This document shows positions 16,578 through 24,800 of a stretch of 43,618 bases of DNA, in pieces. The notes below the pieces were generated by a model, which saw nothing but the letters and a program-made list of their open reading frames with translations, searched no databases and was not told where the DNA came from. Source of the stretch: Proteobacteria bacterium UBA2383 (GTDB lineage Bacteria > Pseudomonadota > Gammaproteobacteria > Competibacterales > Competibacteraceae); contig DDST01000140.1 in the NCBI GenBank assembly GCA_002343485.1, positions 1 to 43,618 of the forward strand, in the 5' to 3' direction. Both the position numbers and the translations under genes were made by a program. Numbering within the stretch: the first letter of the stretch is position 1; each line of letters opens with the position of its first letter.

Positions 16578-17334
16578 TATGCTCCATTGTCTTTTCGATC
16601 CAATCTTCCACCTGCTGGGTCAAATCCTGTGGTGAGCGCCCAGCACTGTCAATCAATGGGCCGAAGACGACTTGGATGGTTCCAGGACGTTTGATAAACC
16701 CCCCTCGTGGCCAAAACTCCCCAGCGTTCAGCGCGATGGGTAGAATTGAGCAGCCACTGCGTACGGCCACCACGGCCCCACCCATGCCATAGCGCTTGCG
16801 AACGCCCGGAGCGACTCGGGTGCCTTCGGGAAATACCAGCACCCACTGCCCTTGATGTAGATGTTCCACGCCCTGCCGGATCACTTGCTTAACCGCTGAG
16901 GCGCCTGCCTGACGGTTGATGGCAATTGACCGCAGTAATGCCAGCGCCCAGCCAAAAAAAGGTATCCACAGCAGCTCACGTTTGACCACCCAAGCGATCG
17001 GTGGCAGGTATTGATGAAGAAAGATCGTTTCCCAGGTTGATTGGTGTTTGGCCATCACGACAACCGGCCGGTCGGGAATGTTTTCAACGCCGCTGAGTTG
17101 ATAATCGATTCGACATGTGATGTGTAACCACCAGATATTGAAACGAGACCAGAATTGGGATAAGCGATAGCGCCGGACAAAGGGTAGGGGAAAACTTAGC
17201 ACGACGAGCGAGGCTACCCCGCTGGTCGAGACAATCATACCGAGTGAAAATAACAGCGAGCGTAAGAAGAGGTTCAGGGTATGGAGTTGGGCGGAGATTT
17301 GAGTAGACATATTACGAGATCGAAAATTCTTCAT
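16564..17334 (-). CDS. plsC: 1-acyl-sn-glycerol-3-phosphate acyltransferase
   Basis: 256-residue membrane-associated acyltransferase that makes phosphatidic acid from lysophosphatidic acid. There is an N-terminal membrane segment (LLFSLGMIVSTSGVASLVVL). Acyltransferase block I reads KHQSTWETIF, i.e. an HX4E form rather than the common HX4D; this variant is seen in related proteobacterial homologues. Block III is FPEGTRV. The ATG at 17334 overlaps the gmhB stop by 4 nt (ATGA), which favours it over an internal ATG at 17310. It belongs to the glyQ-glyS-gmhB-plsC cluster also found near the origin in pseudomonads. Confidence 0.92.
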   Translation of the reverse strand: MKNFRSRNMSTQISAQLHTLNLFLRSLLFSLGMIVSTSGVASLVVLSFPLPFVRRYRLSQFWSRFNIWWLHITCRIDYQLSGVENIPDRPVVVMAKHQSTWETIFLHQYLPPIAWVVKRELLWIPFFGWALALLRSIAINRQAGASAVKQVIRQGVEHLHQGQWVLVFPEGTRVAPGVRKRYGMGGAVVAVRSGCSILPIALNAGEFWPRGGFIKRPGTIQVVFGPLIDSAGRSPQDLTQQVEDWIEKTMEHISGE

Positions 17335-17870
17335 TGCAATGCAATGAGATAGTCAGCCACTGCGGCCAAGTCATCGAAGACTTGAACATTTGCACAACTT
17401 TCCGTCTCCTGCTCAATCGTTACAGCGCCTTTTCCCGTTCGCACGAGCAACGGCCAAGCATTGGCCGCGCGAGCGGCCCGGATATCGCGCACGCTATCAC
17501 CTACGACAGGTACCCCTTGCAGTTCACATTTCAAACGGCGGCTAATCTCCAGGAACATTCCGGGATTAGGCTTGCGATAAGGATTGGCCTCGTCGGTGTC
17601 TGGACAGAAAAATACCGCATCAATCAATCCGCCGGTCTCCTGTACCAGCCGGTGCATTTTTTTGTGGATCATATTGAGTGTTTCTAAATCGAATAGTCCT
17701 CGGCTTACGCCAGATTGGTTGGTAGCGATCACGACCCGATATCCGGCGTGACTAAGCCGGGTTAATGCATTCAAACTACCAGGGATCGGTATCCACTCAT
17801 CCGGGGACTTAATGAAGGCATCAGAGTCTTCGTTGATAACGCCATCGCGGTCCAAAATAATCAGCTTCAT
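17331..17870 (-). CDS. gmhB: D-glycero-beta-D-manno-heptose-1,7-bisphosphate 7-phosphatase
   Basis: HAD-superfamily phosphatase of LPS heptose biosynthesis, about 179 residues. The nucleophile motif LDRDGVIN carries the two catalytic Asp residues, followed by TNQSGVSRG and a C-terminal GDSVRDI. The Cys/His zinc-binding loop of E. coli GmhB is reduced: only one Cys (FFCPDTDEANPYRKPNPG) is seen where four ligands are expected. A related sugar-phosphate or histidinol-phosphate specificity cannot be excluded, but the glyS-gmhB-plsC neighbourhood supports the heptose assignment. ATGs at 17876 and 17870 are both possible; I list 17870, which begins directly before the first strand. Confidence 0.85.
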   Translation of the reverse strand: MKLIILDRDGVINEDSDAFIKSPDEWIPIPGSLNALTRLSHAGYRVVIATNQSGVSRGLFDLETLNMIHKKMHRLVQETGGLIDAVFFCPDTDEANPYRKPNPGMFLEISRRLKCELQGVPVVGDSVRDIRAARAANAWPLLVRTGKGAVTIEQETESCANVQVFDDLAAVADYLIALQ

Positions 17871-17903
17871 ATTCATTCAAGGTAAAAGGGTGCAAGTAAA
17901 AGA

Positions 17904-17919
17904 TGTTTCACGTGAAACC
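17904..17919. other. parS site 4
   Basis: Perfect GTTTCACGTGAAAC (17905-17918), flanked by GAT and CCATCGCCGG, in the glyS-gmhB spacer. Confidence 0.9.
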
Positions 17920-17954
17920 ATCGCCGGATTTGCGGTTCCGGTTTTTCGAATTGA

Positions 17955-17970
17955 TGTTTCACGTGAAACC
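17955..17970. other. parS site 5
   Basis: Perfect GTTTCACGTGAAAC (17956-17969), flanked by GAT and CCATCACCGG. It lies 51 bp from site 4, with an almost identical flank, so the two appear to be a tandem duplication. Confidence 0.9.
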
Positions 17971-18004
17971 ATCACCGGCTCCAAAGCAGCCCCTCTGCTC
18001 TTTA

Positions 18005-18043
18005 CCCCGGCCCTCTCTTACAAAGAGGCAAGGGAGGGAGGGT
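18005..18043. repeat. Dispersed C-rich/G-rich imperfect palindrome, copy A
   Basis: A CCCGGCCCTCTCTT arm faces AAGAGGCAAGGGAGGGAGG with a short AT loop. It is one of at least seven similar intergenic palindromes in this window. It lies downstream of glyS. Confidence 0.6.
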
Positions 18044-18098
18044 GGCTTAGATTTCAAGTTCCAGGCTCCAGCAAAACGCCTGCTCCTGATCGCTAACT

Positions 18099-20174
18099 TT
18101 AATCTTGCAGGCGTGAGAAATCCGCTACCCGTAGGAACAAACTGCTGAGTTCGTTCAGTAGAGCAATACGATTATCACGTACTGCGGTATCCCCGGCCAT
18201 TACCAACACCTGGTCGAAGAAGGTGTCGACCGGCTCACGCAGGCTCGCCAAACGGTTCAGCGCCTCCCCATACAGACCGGCCTCCATCAGCGGTATCGCC
18301 TCGGAGGAGAGTTCCGCCAATCGGCCGGCCAGTGCCTGCTCTGCCTCCTCAGTCAGCAAATCAAGGCGAACTTCGAAGGGCAATACGGTATCTATTTTGC
18401 GCAGAATATTGCGAATACGCTTGTTGGCAGCAGCTAGGCTGGCGGCTTCCGGTAGCTCCCGGAAAGCACCGACCGCATGCACCCGGCGGTCAAAGTCCAG
18501 CGGCCGGGCTGGCCGGCACTCCAGCACCGCTTCAAATGTATCCGGGTGAATGCCTTGATCCAGATAATAGCCACGCAACCGGTCCATCATGAAGTCAAAA
18601 ACGGTCTCGACGGCTGATTTAGCACGGAGGGCTACATCGAAGTTCGCGGCGGTGTGTTCCAGCAGGGTCCGCAGATCCAAATCCAGCTTGCCTTCGATCA
18701 GAATGCGCAGTACGCCCAGCGTAGCACGGCGTAACGCAAAGGGGTCCTTCGCACCGGAAGGCGCTTGGCCGATGGCAAATATACCGATCAAGGTGTCGAG
18801 CCGATCGGCCAGGGCGACACTGCGTCCAGTGGCAGTGGCGGGTAACCGGTCGCCAGCAAAGCGTGGCAGGTAATGTTCTTCCAGCGCCTGTGCAACTTCA
18901 GGGGCTTCCTGATCATGTAAGGCATAGTAGCGGCCCATTACACCTTGCAGCTCTGGAAATTCCTGCACCATTTGGGTCATTAGATCGCATTTGGCCAATC
19001 GTGCTGCCCGTTCCGCCCAGTCGATATTGCTGTGACCTTGTTCCGCAATGAAGCGTGCTAGACCGGCGACTCGGGCGCTCTTATCGGCCAGACTGCCGAG
19101 CCGTTGCTGGAACACCACATGCTTGAGCGTTTCCATATGCGCTGCTAGCGGTTGCTTGCGATCCTGCTTCCAGAAGAACTCTGCATCGCTAAAACGCGGG
19201 CGAATGACACGCTCATTACCGGCACGCACTTGGGCCGGGTCCTGGCTTTCCAGGTTGGTGATAGTAATGAAGTGCGGTAATAACCGGCCGTGGGTATCCA
19301 CTACTGGGAAGTAGCGCTGGTTATCCTGCATGGTACTGATCAGCGCTTCGGCAGGCACTTCCAGAAAGCGCCGTTCAAAATTGCCAGCCAGCGCGACCGG
19401 CCATTCGACCAGCGCCGTGACTTCATCCAGCAGTTCCGGCTTGATAACAGCCACCCCTCCTAGTTCAGCGGCGACGGCCTCGGCCTGTACCCGGATCGCC
19501 TCACGGCGTTCGTTGAAGCTGGCAATGACCTTGCCTTCTGTCGCCAATTGCCGGGCATAGCGGATCGGTACGGTTAAACGGATCGATCGTGGATGATGGA
19601 AACGGTGGCCGCGGGTCTCCCGGCCAGTATCGACACCCATGATGGTTGCCGGGATGATGTCGTCACCGAACAGCAGCACCACCCAATGCACCGGGCGCAC
19701 AAATTCATCCTCGCGATCCCCCCAACGCATCCGCTTAGGAATCGGCAGGCTGGCTAGTGCGGTTTCAACGATGCCGGGAATCAGGTCTGCTGTGGCGGCG
19801 CCTGGTTCTTGGCTGATGTGAACCAGCCAGGCACCCTTATCGGTTTTCTGCTGTTGCAATTCAGCCACGGTAACGCCACAGGAGCGGGCAAAACCTTCGG
19901 CCGCTTTCGTCGGGTGACCGTCTGAGCCAAAGGCGGCGCTTAATGCTGGACCACGACGTTCGAGTTGGCGGTCAGGCTGGCGTACCGGCAAGTGATCGAT
20001 GAGTACGGCCAACCGGCGCGGGGTGGCGAAACGGTGGATTTCGCCAGCGGTCAAACCCGCTTTTTCCAAGCCCTCGCGAATACCTTGCTCGAAAGCGGCA
20101 GATAGAGCGGGCAGGGCCTTAGGGGGTAATTCCTCGGTGCCGATTTCAATCAGCAAATCGCGGATATCAGGCAT
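18099..20174 (-). CDS. glyS: Glycine--tRNA ligase beta subunit
   Basis: 691-residue beta subunit of the bacterial alpha2beta2 glycyl-tRNA synthetase; it recognises tRNA-Gly while the alpha subunit carries the active site. The hallmark N-terminus LLIEIGTEELPPKAL and the internal LVEWPVALAGNFERRFLEVP, TMQDNQRYFPV and ADRLDTL segments are present, with a C-terminal anticodon-binding helical domain. The ATG at 20174 begins the family's usual MPDIRDLLIEIGTEE; the longer frame upstream is only read-through of glyQ in another frame. It overlaps the glyQ 3' end by 8 nt, so the subunits are translationally coupled. Confidence 0.97.
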   Translation of the reverse strand: MPDIRDLLIEIGTEELPPKALPALSAAFEQGIREGLEKAGLTAGEIHRFATPRRLAVLIDHLPVRQPDRQLERRGPALSAAFGSDGHPTKAAEGFARSCGVTVAELQQQKTDKGAWLVHISQEPGAATADLIPGIVETALASLPIPKRMRWGDREDEFVRPVHWVVLLFGDDIIPATIMGVDTGRETRGHRFHHPRSIRLTVPIRYARQLATEGKVIASFNERREAIRVQAEAVAAELGGVAVIKPELLDEVTALVEWPVALAGNFERRFLEVPAEALISTMQDNQRYFPVVDTHGRLLPHFITITNLESQDPAQVRAGNERVIRPRFSDAEFFWKQDRKQPLAAHMETLKHVVFQQRLGSLADKSARVAGLARFIAEQGHSNIDWAERAARLAKCDLMTQMVQEFPELQGVMGRYYALHDQEAPEVAQALEEHYLPRFAGDRLPATATGRSVALADRLDTLIGIFAIGQAPSGAKDPFALRRATLGVLRILIEGKLDLDLRTLLEHTAANFDVALRAKSAVETVFDFMMDRLRGYYLDQGIHPDTFEAVLECRPARPLDFDRRVHAVGAFRELPEAASLAAANKRIRNILRKIDTVLPFEVRLDLLTEEAEQALAGRLAELSSEAIPLMEAGLYGEALNRLASLREPVDTFFDQVLVMAGDTAVRDNRIALLNELSSLFLRVADFSRLQD

Positions 20175-21093
20175 GGAGGGCCTCCAAGCGCGCAGTAGCC
20201 GCCGATTGGCACATGGGGAAGCCACGAGCGGCGCGGGCATCGTAGTAGGCTTGGGCAACGGCGCGAGCGAGGGTGCGGACCCGCAGGATGAAGCGCTGGC
20301 GCTCAGTGACCGAGATGGCCTTACGGGCATCTAGCAAATTGAAGGTATGCGAGGCTTTCAACGTCATTTCATAGGCAGGCAGGGGCAGGCCCAGTTCGAT
20401 CAACCGTTTGCTTTCAGCTTCGCAGGTGTCAAACCCGACAAACAGTGAAGTTGTGTCAGCATATTCGAAATTGTAGGTGGACATCTCGACTTCATTCTGG
20501 TGGAACACATCGCCGTAGGTAACGCGGCCCAAGGGTCCATCGGTCCAAACTAGATCGAAAACGCTTTCTACGCCTTGCAGATACATGGCGATACGCTCGA
20601 TGCCGTAGGTGATTTCGCCAGTGACCGGCTTGCAGTCCAGGCCACCAACTTGCTGGAAGTAGGTGAATTGGGTGATTTCCATGCCATTTAGCCACACTTC
20701 CCAGCCCAAACCCCAGGCGCCCAGCGTTGGAGACTCCCAGTTGTCCTCGACAAAGCGGATGTCGTGGATGAGAGGATCAAGGCCGAGTTCTTGGAGTGAG
20801 CCGAGGTAGAGATCCTGCAAATCCAGTGGCGAAGGTTTGATGACCACTTGATATTGATAATAGTGTTGCAGGCGGTTGGGATTCTCGCCATAGCGGCCAT
20901 CGGTGGGGCGGCGAGAAGGCTGCACGTAAGCAGCACTCCACGGTTCAGGGCCAATGGCGCGCAGGAAGGTGGCCGGGTGGAAGGTTCCCGCACCCACTTC
21001 CATATCGTAGGGTTGCAACAACACGCAACCTTGGCGTGCCCAGTAGTCTTGCAAGGCCAGGATCAATCCCTGGAAGGTTGAAACATCGCGCAC
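20167..21093 (-). CDS. glyQ: Glycine--tRNA ligase alpha subunit
   Basis: 308-residue catalytic alpha subunit of heterotetrameric glycyl-tRNA synthetase (class II). It is nearly complete in its conservation: TFQGLILALQDYW, QPYDMEVGAGTFHPATFLR, AYVQPSRRPTDGRYGENPNR and LNGMEITQFTYFQQ. I place the start at GTG 21093, because a strong ribosome-binding site (TGGAGG) lies just upstream and homologues begin a few residues before TFQGLI. An ATG at 21162 would add a basic extension not expected in the family. First gene of the glyQ-glyS pair. Confidence 0.96.
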   Translation of the reverse strand: MRDVSTFQGLILALQDYWARQGCVLLQPYDMEVGAGTFHPATFLRAIGPEPWSAAYVQPSRRPTDGRYGENPNRLQHYYQYQVVIKPSPLDLQDLYLGSLQELGLDPLIHDIRFVEDNWESPTLGAWGLGWEVWLNGMEITQFTYFQQVGGLDCKPVTGEITYGIERIAMYLQGVESVFDLVWTDGPLGRVTYGDVFHQNEVEMSTYNFEYADTTSLFVGFDTCEAESKRLIELGLPLPAYEMTLKASHTFNLLDARKAISVTERQRFILRVRTLARAVAQAYYDARAARGFPMCQSAATARLEALHA

Positions 21094-21266
21094 GGGCGCC
21101 TCCAAAAGCCGAAGGGGACGACGGCGCCGCCCCCGGGTTTTCTCATCGTGATCGAAGGTCAAGTATAGCGCGGCAGCGCGGCGTGGATTCAGAAAAGGGA
21201 TATCGTTCAGCCCTCACACTTGACGGATCGAACGAGCTGCGCTGCAACGTATGATTACGGACGCAA

Positions 21267-21293
21267 TAAAAAAACCGGCGGTTAAGCCGGCTT
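21267..21293 (-). terminator. Intrinsic terminator of the minor pilin operon
   Basis: On the minus strand the arms GCCGG and CCGGC (21286-21290 and 21275-21279) enclose a 6-nt loop and are followed by a run of seven T. It lies 21 bp after the last pilin stop. Confidence 0.8.
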
Positions 21294-21313
21294 TGTCTCA
21301 CTACGCGCAACCT

Positions 21314-21877
21314 CTATTTGTTCCAGCAGGCCACGATGTCGCTTGCGCCGCCTGCTGTGCCATTGCCATCCGCATCACCGGAAACACCTTTTACGCCCAA
21401 GTGATTGATGGTCAAATTACCACAGGCGTCTCCCGCCATCGGGCCTGGATTGATTGGCGTTGCAGTGAGCGTATAGGCGGTCGCGGTCAGTGTCGTGGCC
21501 GAAATGGCGTAGACAGCGTCACCTTGGAGGGGTGATTGGGTATTTGGCAACGTAACAGCCGTATCGCAAGAACCATTATTGTCCGAGTCATACTGGTGAT
21601 AACAATTGGACTGGGTAAAATTCCGCTCAAGATATTGGGCGTTATTTAGCAGGGCTGTTTTGGCGTCACCCCGGTAGGAACGCTGGGTGTATTGCGTGTA
21701 GGTCGGCAGCGCAATCGCCGCCAGGATGGCGACAATGCCAGCGGCTATCATCAATTCGATCAACGTAAAACCGGATTCCTGACGCGGATGGCTAGACCGC
21801 TGTTGATAGCCTCCACCCTCCCCTTGGGCAGGGGAGGAGGAAAGGCCTTGCTGGCAACTAGTTGATAAGCAACTCAC
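21314..21877 (-). CDS. pilE: Type IV minor pilin, PilE-like
   Basis: Type IV pilin-like protein closing the minor-pilin operon. The prepilin site G/FTLIELMIAAG is followed by a hydrophobic N-terminal helix. The mature part is about 151 residues with Cys pairs (NCYHQY...GSCDT; ACWNK at the end) compatible with a C-terminal disulfide. Odd feature: there is no in-frame ATG upstream of the cleavage site. GTG codons at 21877, 21892 and 21907 are the only plausible starts, giving leaders of 35-46 residues instead of the usual 6-20, and a C/G-rich dispersed repeat lies inside this leader. I list GTG 21877 because the others overlap the pilY1 stop; this is uncertain. The position after pilY1 matches pilE of the Pseudomonas fimU-pilVWXY1Y2E operon. 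Confidence 0.85.
   Translation of the reverse strand: MSCLSTSCQQGLSSSPAQGEGGGYQQRSSHPRQESGFTLIELMIAAGIVAILAAIALPTYTQYTQRSYRGDAKTALLNNAQYLERNFTQSNCYHQYDSDNNGSCDTAVTLPNTQSPLQGDAVYAISATTLTATAYTLTATPINPGPMAGDACGNLTINHLGVKGVSGDADGNGTAGGASDIVACWNK
21810..21842. repeat. Dispersed C-rich/G-rich imperfect palindrome, copy B, inside pilin leader
   Basis: CCACCCTCCCC faces GGGGAGGAGG around TTGGGCA. It lies between the pilY1 stop and the pilin cleavage site, within the reading frame of the predicted leader. Confidence 0.6.
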
Positions 21878-21888
21878 TTCTTGGAACC

Positions 21889-24800
21889 TCACTGTATTTG
21901 CTCCCACGAGATGCGCTTAGGAGGAGTGCTGCTACCGCCAGAAGGAGTGGGAGGAGGATCATCCGATTGCTTGATGGTTTGATGTTCGCCGGTTGATCCG
22001 GTGAACCCTTTGTAGGCGCTTCCGGGAGGAAGCCCTGACCCTGGGTCTACGCTGAGCCACAAAGGAGTCTTGGTAATGCCAAGCGTACTGGATAATTGGA
22101 GTCCACTGGCTGAAGCATCACCGACAACGGCGTCGCCTGAATCATAGGAGTTATCACCGTTGAAATCAAAGGGCGAAGCACTCAGGCGACCGCAATTGGT
22201 ATTCAATTCCATCAGCCAACTGGTGCCGCCTTTATCACACGGATCTTCGTTGGGGATCGCCGTGGTGACGATGACCCGGGTGTCCAGCGTCCGGAAAAAT
22301 TTGACCAGGGGCGTCGAGATGACCCGCTCAGAAGGGCTGCCTGTGGTAGCAGGGAAATTCAGATAACAGCCCTTGTTAAGGCTTGTTGGCGTATTTGTGC
22401 TGACGGTCCTGACTTTATTCGAGATCCCACTGATCGTCACAGTACCTTCAGTCAGGATAGTCTGCTGTAAAAGAGCGGTACGGAGAACGGTTTCTGAAAC
22501 ACTGGGATCGTCCCAAATCGCATAGAGCGTCTGGACATCATCGTTGGTCAGATCCGTGGTTTCCAGATAGCGTCCGGTGCCAAAATAAATCATGACGCCG
22601 CCGCTGTAGGGCGTTTGTGCAGCAATCGCCTTGGGTTGTGAAGTAATCGCCTGCACATCGCCGTCACTGTTACGGGCGGTGAACAATGGAGCGCCGCCAT
22701 TGCCAAGCACCCAACTGCCGGCGCTCTTTTCAAACTTCCAAAGGTGGCCCTGCAAGTCACCGGCATAGATCACGTCCACGATCTTGTCATTGTCGCTATC
22801 ATAGAGGTACGGCGTCGACAAACCATTGGCGGTATCGGTATTCGTGGCGATCTTGGCGATTTGGTTGCCCGTCACTAGATCCACGATATACAGAAAGGCT
22901 CGGTCAGACGTGCTGTTGTAGCCATTGCCGAAAATGACGGCCCACTGGGTGGTGCTGATCGGGGCGATTTGTGGCTGACTAAACGTCAACCCTAAGTCAG
23001 CAGCATCCGTGAATTCCCATTTAACATGGGTTGCAGCAAAACTGTCGGGACTGGAAACATCGAGGGCATAGATGCTCTTGCCGCCCGCTCCCAAACCACC
23101 GGCCAGGTAGGTTTTCCAACTGCTGCTACTGGTGTCGTAGGCATCCCCCAAGGTCGGCGGGCCATCCACGAAGTACTTGTGCGATTGCAGATAGCCGGGC
23201 TCGGTGAGCGCGCTCAGGTTGCTATACACCGCCGCCGGGACGAAAGCAAACAGCTCCACACCGGCACCAGCGCCACTGGTAGTGGCCTTGAAGCCATGCA
23301 GCATGCCATCGTTGGCACCGACATAAACCATCGGGGTACGTGTGGCTTTTGCAGTGACATAGGCGGCATAGCTACTCGATTCATCTACGCCGCTGCTGGC
23401 ATAGCCAAAATCTTCCTCATGGGCGTAAACCGGATCGGAATTCATGATATCGCCCAGCACGGAAGCCGTGCGGTCGCGGAAATTGGCATAGCGCACTTTG
23501 CCGCCTGCCGTAAAAGTGCCTGGATTCGTGGTCAGGGCGGCGGTAAACGAATTTGCGTTGGGTACGCTGACCACCGTATAGGTTCCGTTGTAGCCGATCG
23601 GAGTTACGCCCGATACCACGACAGAATTGCCGGTCGCCAAGCCATGTTCCGGAGCCGTAAAGGTCACCACGCTGGTGGTCCACGATGCACCGGTGATGGC
23701 GGTATAGCCGCGTAGCCAGGCCAGGCGTTGCGAGCAGAGATTGTCGATTACATGCGTGCTATCCTGATTGAGCGCTGTTGCTAGATTAGTGCCGGTCGTG
23801 CAATTCTTGAACGCCTCGACGGTGCCACTGTTTCGGGTCCAGATGTTGCGCAAGTGAGCCGACGGGATCAGTACCCCTGCTTCCCAGTAGGGTACTAGGC
23901 CAAGAGTGGCATCGCTCAAAATGGGCAGCGCTTCCAGCGTACCACTCCAATCTGCGTTGAATTTGGCCTCAAAAGCGGTCGTCAAGCTGTTGCCTTCGGC
24001 GTCAAAGGCAATTTTGGTGGTGTTCGCGCTTAAGCCAGCGCCGCCGCCGTTGGCCGCCTGCGCGCTAACCGTATCGATAATTTCCTGAAAGGCCGTATTA
24101 AGTTGTGAAGGACCCTCTACGTTATAGAACCGGCCGCGGCTGTTGATGGCGGCATGCCATAAATCAGCGGCGTTGGCGTCCGCATTACTACCAGCGGCAG
24201 GCCAGCTTTTGGTTCCGGAAACAATATCAGGGTAGCTTCCGTCATAGGTGTTGCTGCCCCAGGCCAGGCCGCTGTTAGCAAGAAAAGGGGTGAGTCCCAA
24301 GCCTACGGTGAAGTTGACCATATGTTGCCAAGTAGCGGGATCATTCTTTGCGTTGAAGTAGCGGCTGGCGGCGTTACCGGAGAGATCAACAATCGAAGGC
24401 GCAACCTTATCAGCCAAGTCGCTCCGTAGATCAGTTGCCCAGAATTTAAAGGCGATATCGGCCAGGGTGTTGGAGGTCTCGTCTCGGTAGGGGCGCTGAC
24501 TTGTGTAAGTAGTGCTATCCGGCAGGGTATGATTGCTGTTGTCAATGTTGCCATAACCGCTAACTGAATCGTTCCAGATACCATCGGTCATCAATAGGTG
24601 GTAATTGGCTCGACACGTATACTCATGGTTGCTACTTCCACCTATCTCATCATCATAAGGACTGTTGACGCCGCTGGTTTGGTAATAGACGCCTACCCGC
24701 GCCGTCGCTTCTCGCAGTGGCGTGGATGATCGAGTGGGGAGGCGCGTTAGCCAAGTGTAAAAATCGCCTTTATGGGTGCCGGTGAACGGCTTAATGGCGT

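Noticed and set aside
10347..17970. Palindromes considered as REP elements or Noc-binding sites
   Set aside because: The sequence is the parS core, not the Noc motif (which has a CCCGGG centre), and is far more exact than REP elements.
23026..23715. 229-codon plus-strand frame inside pilY1
   Set aside because: Antisense to conserved PilY1 propeller sequence; no start context or known domain.
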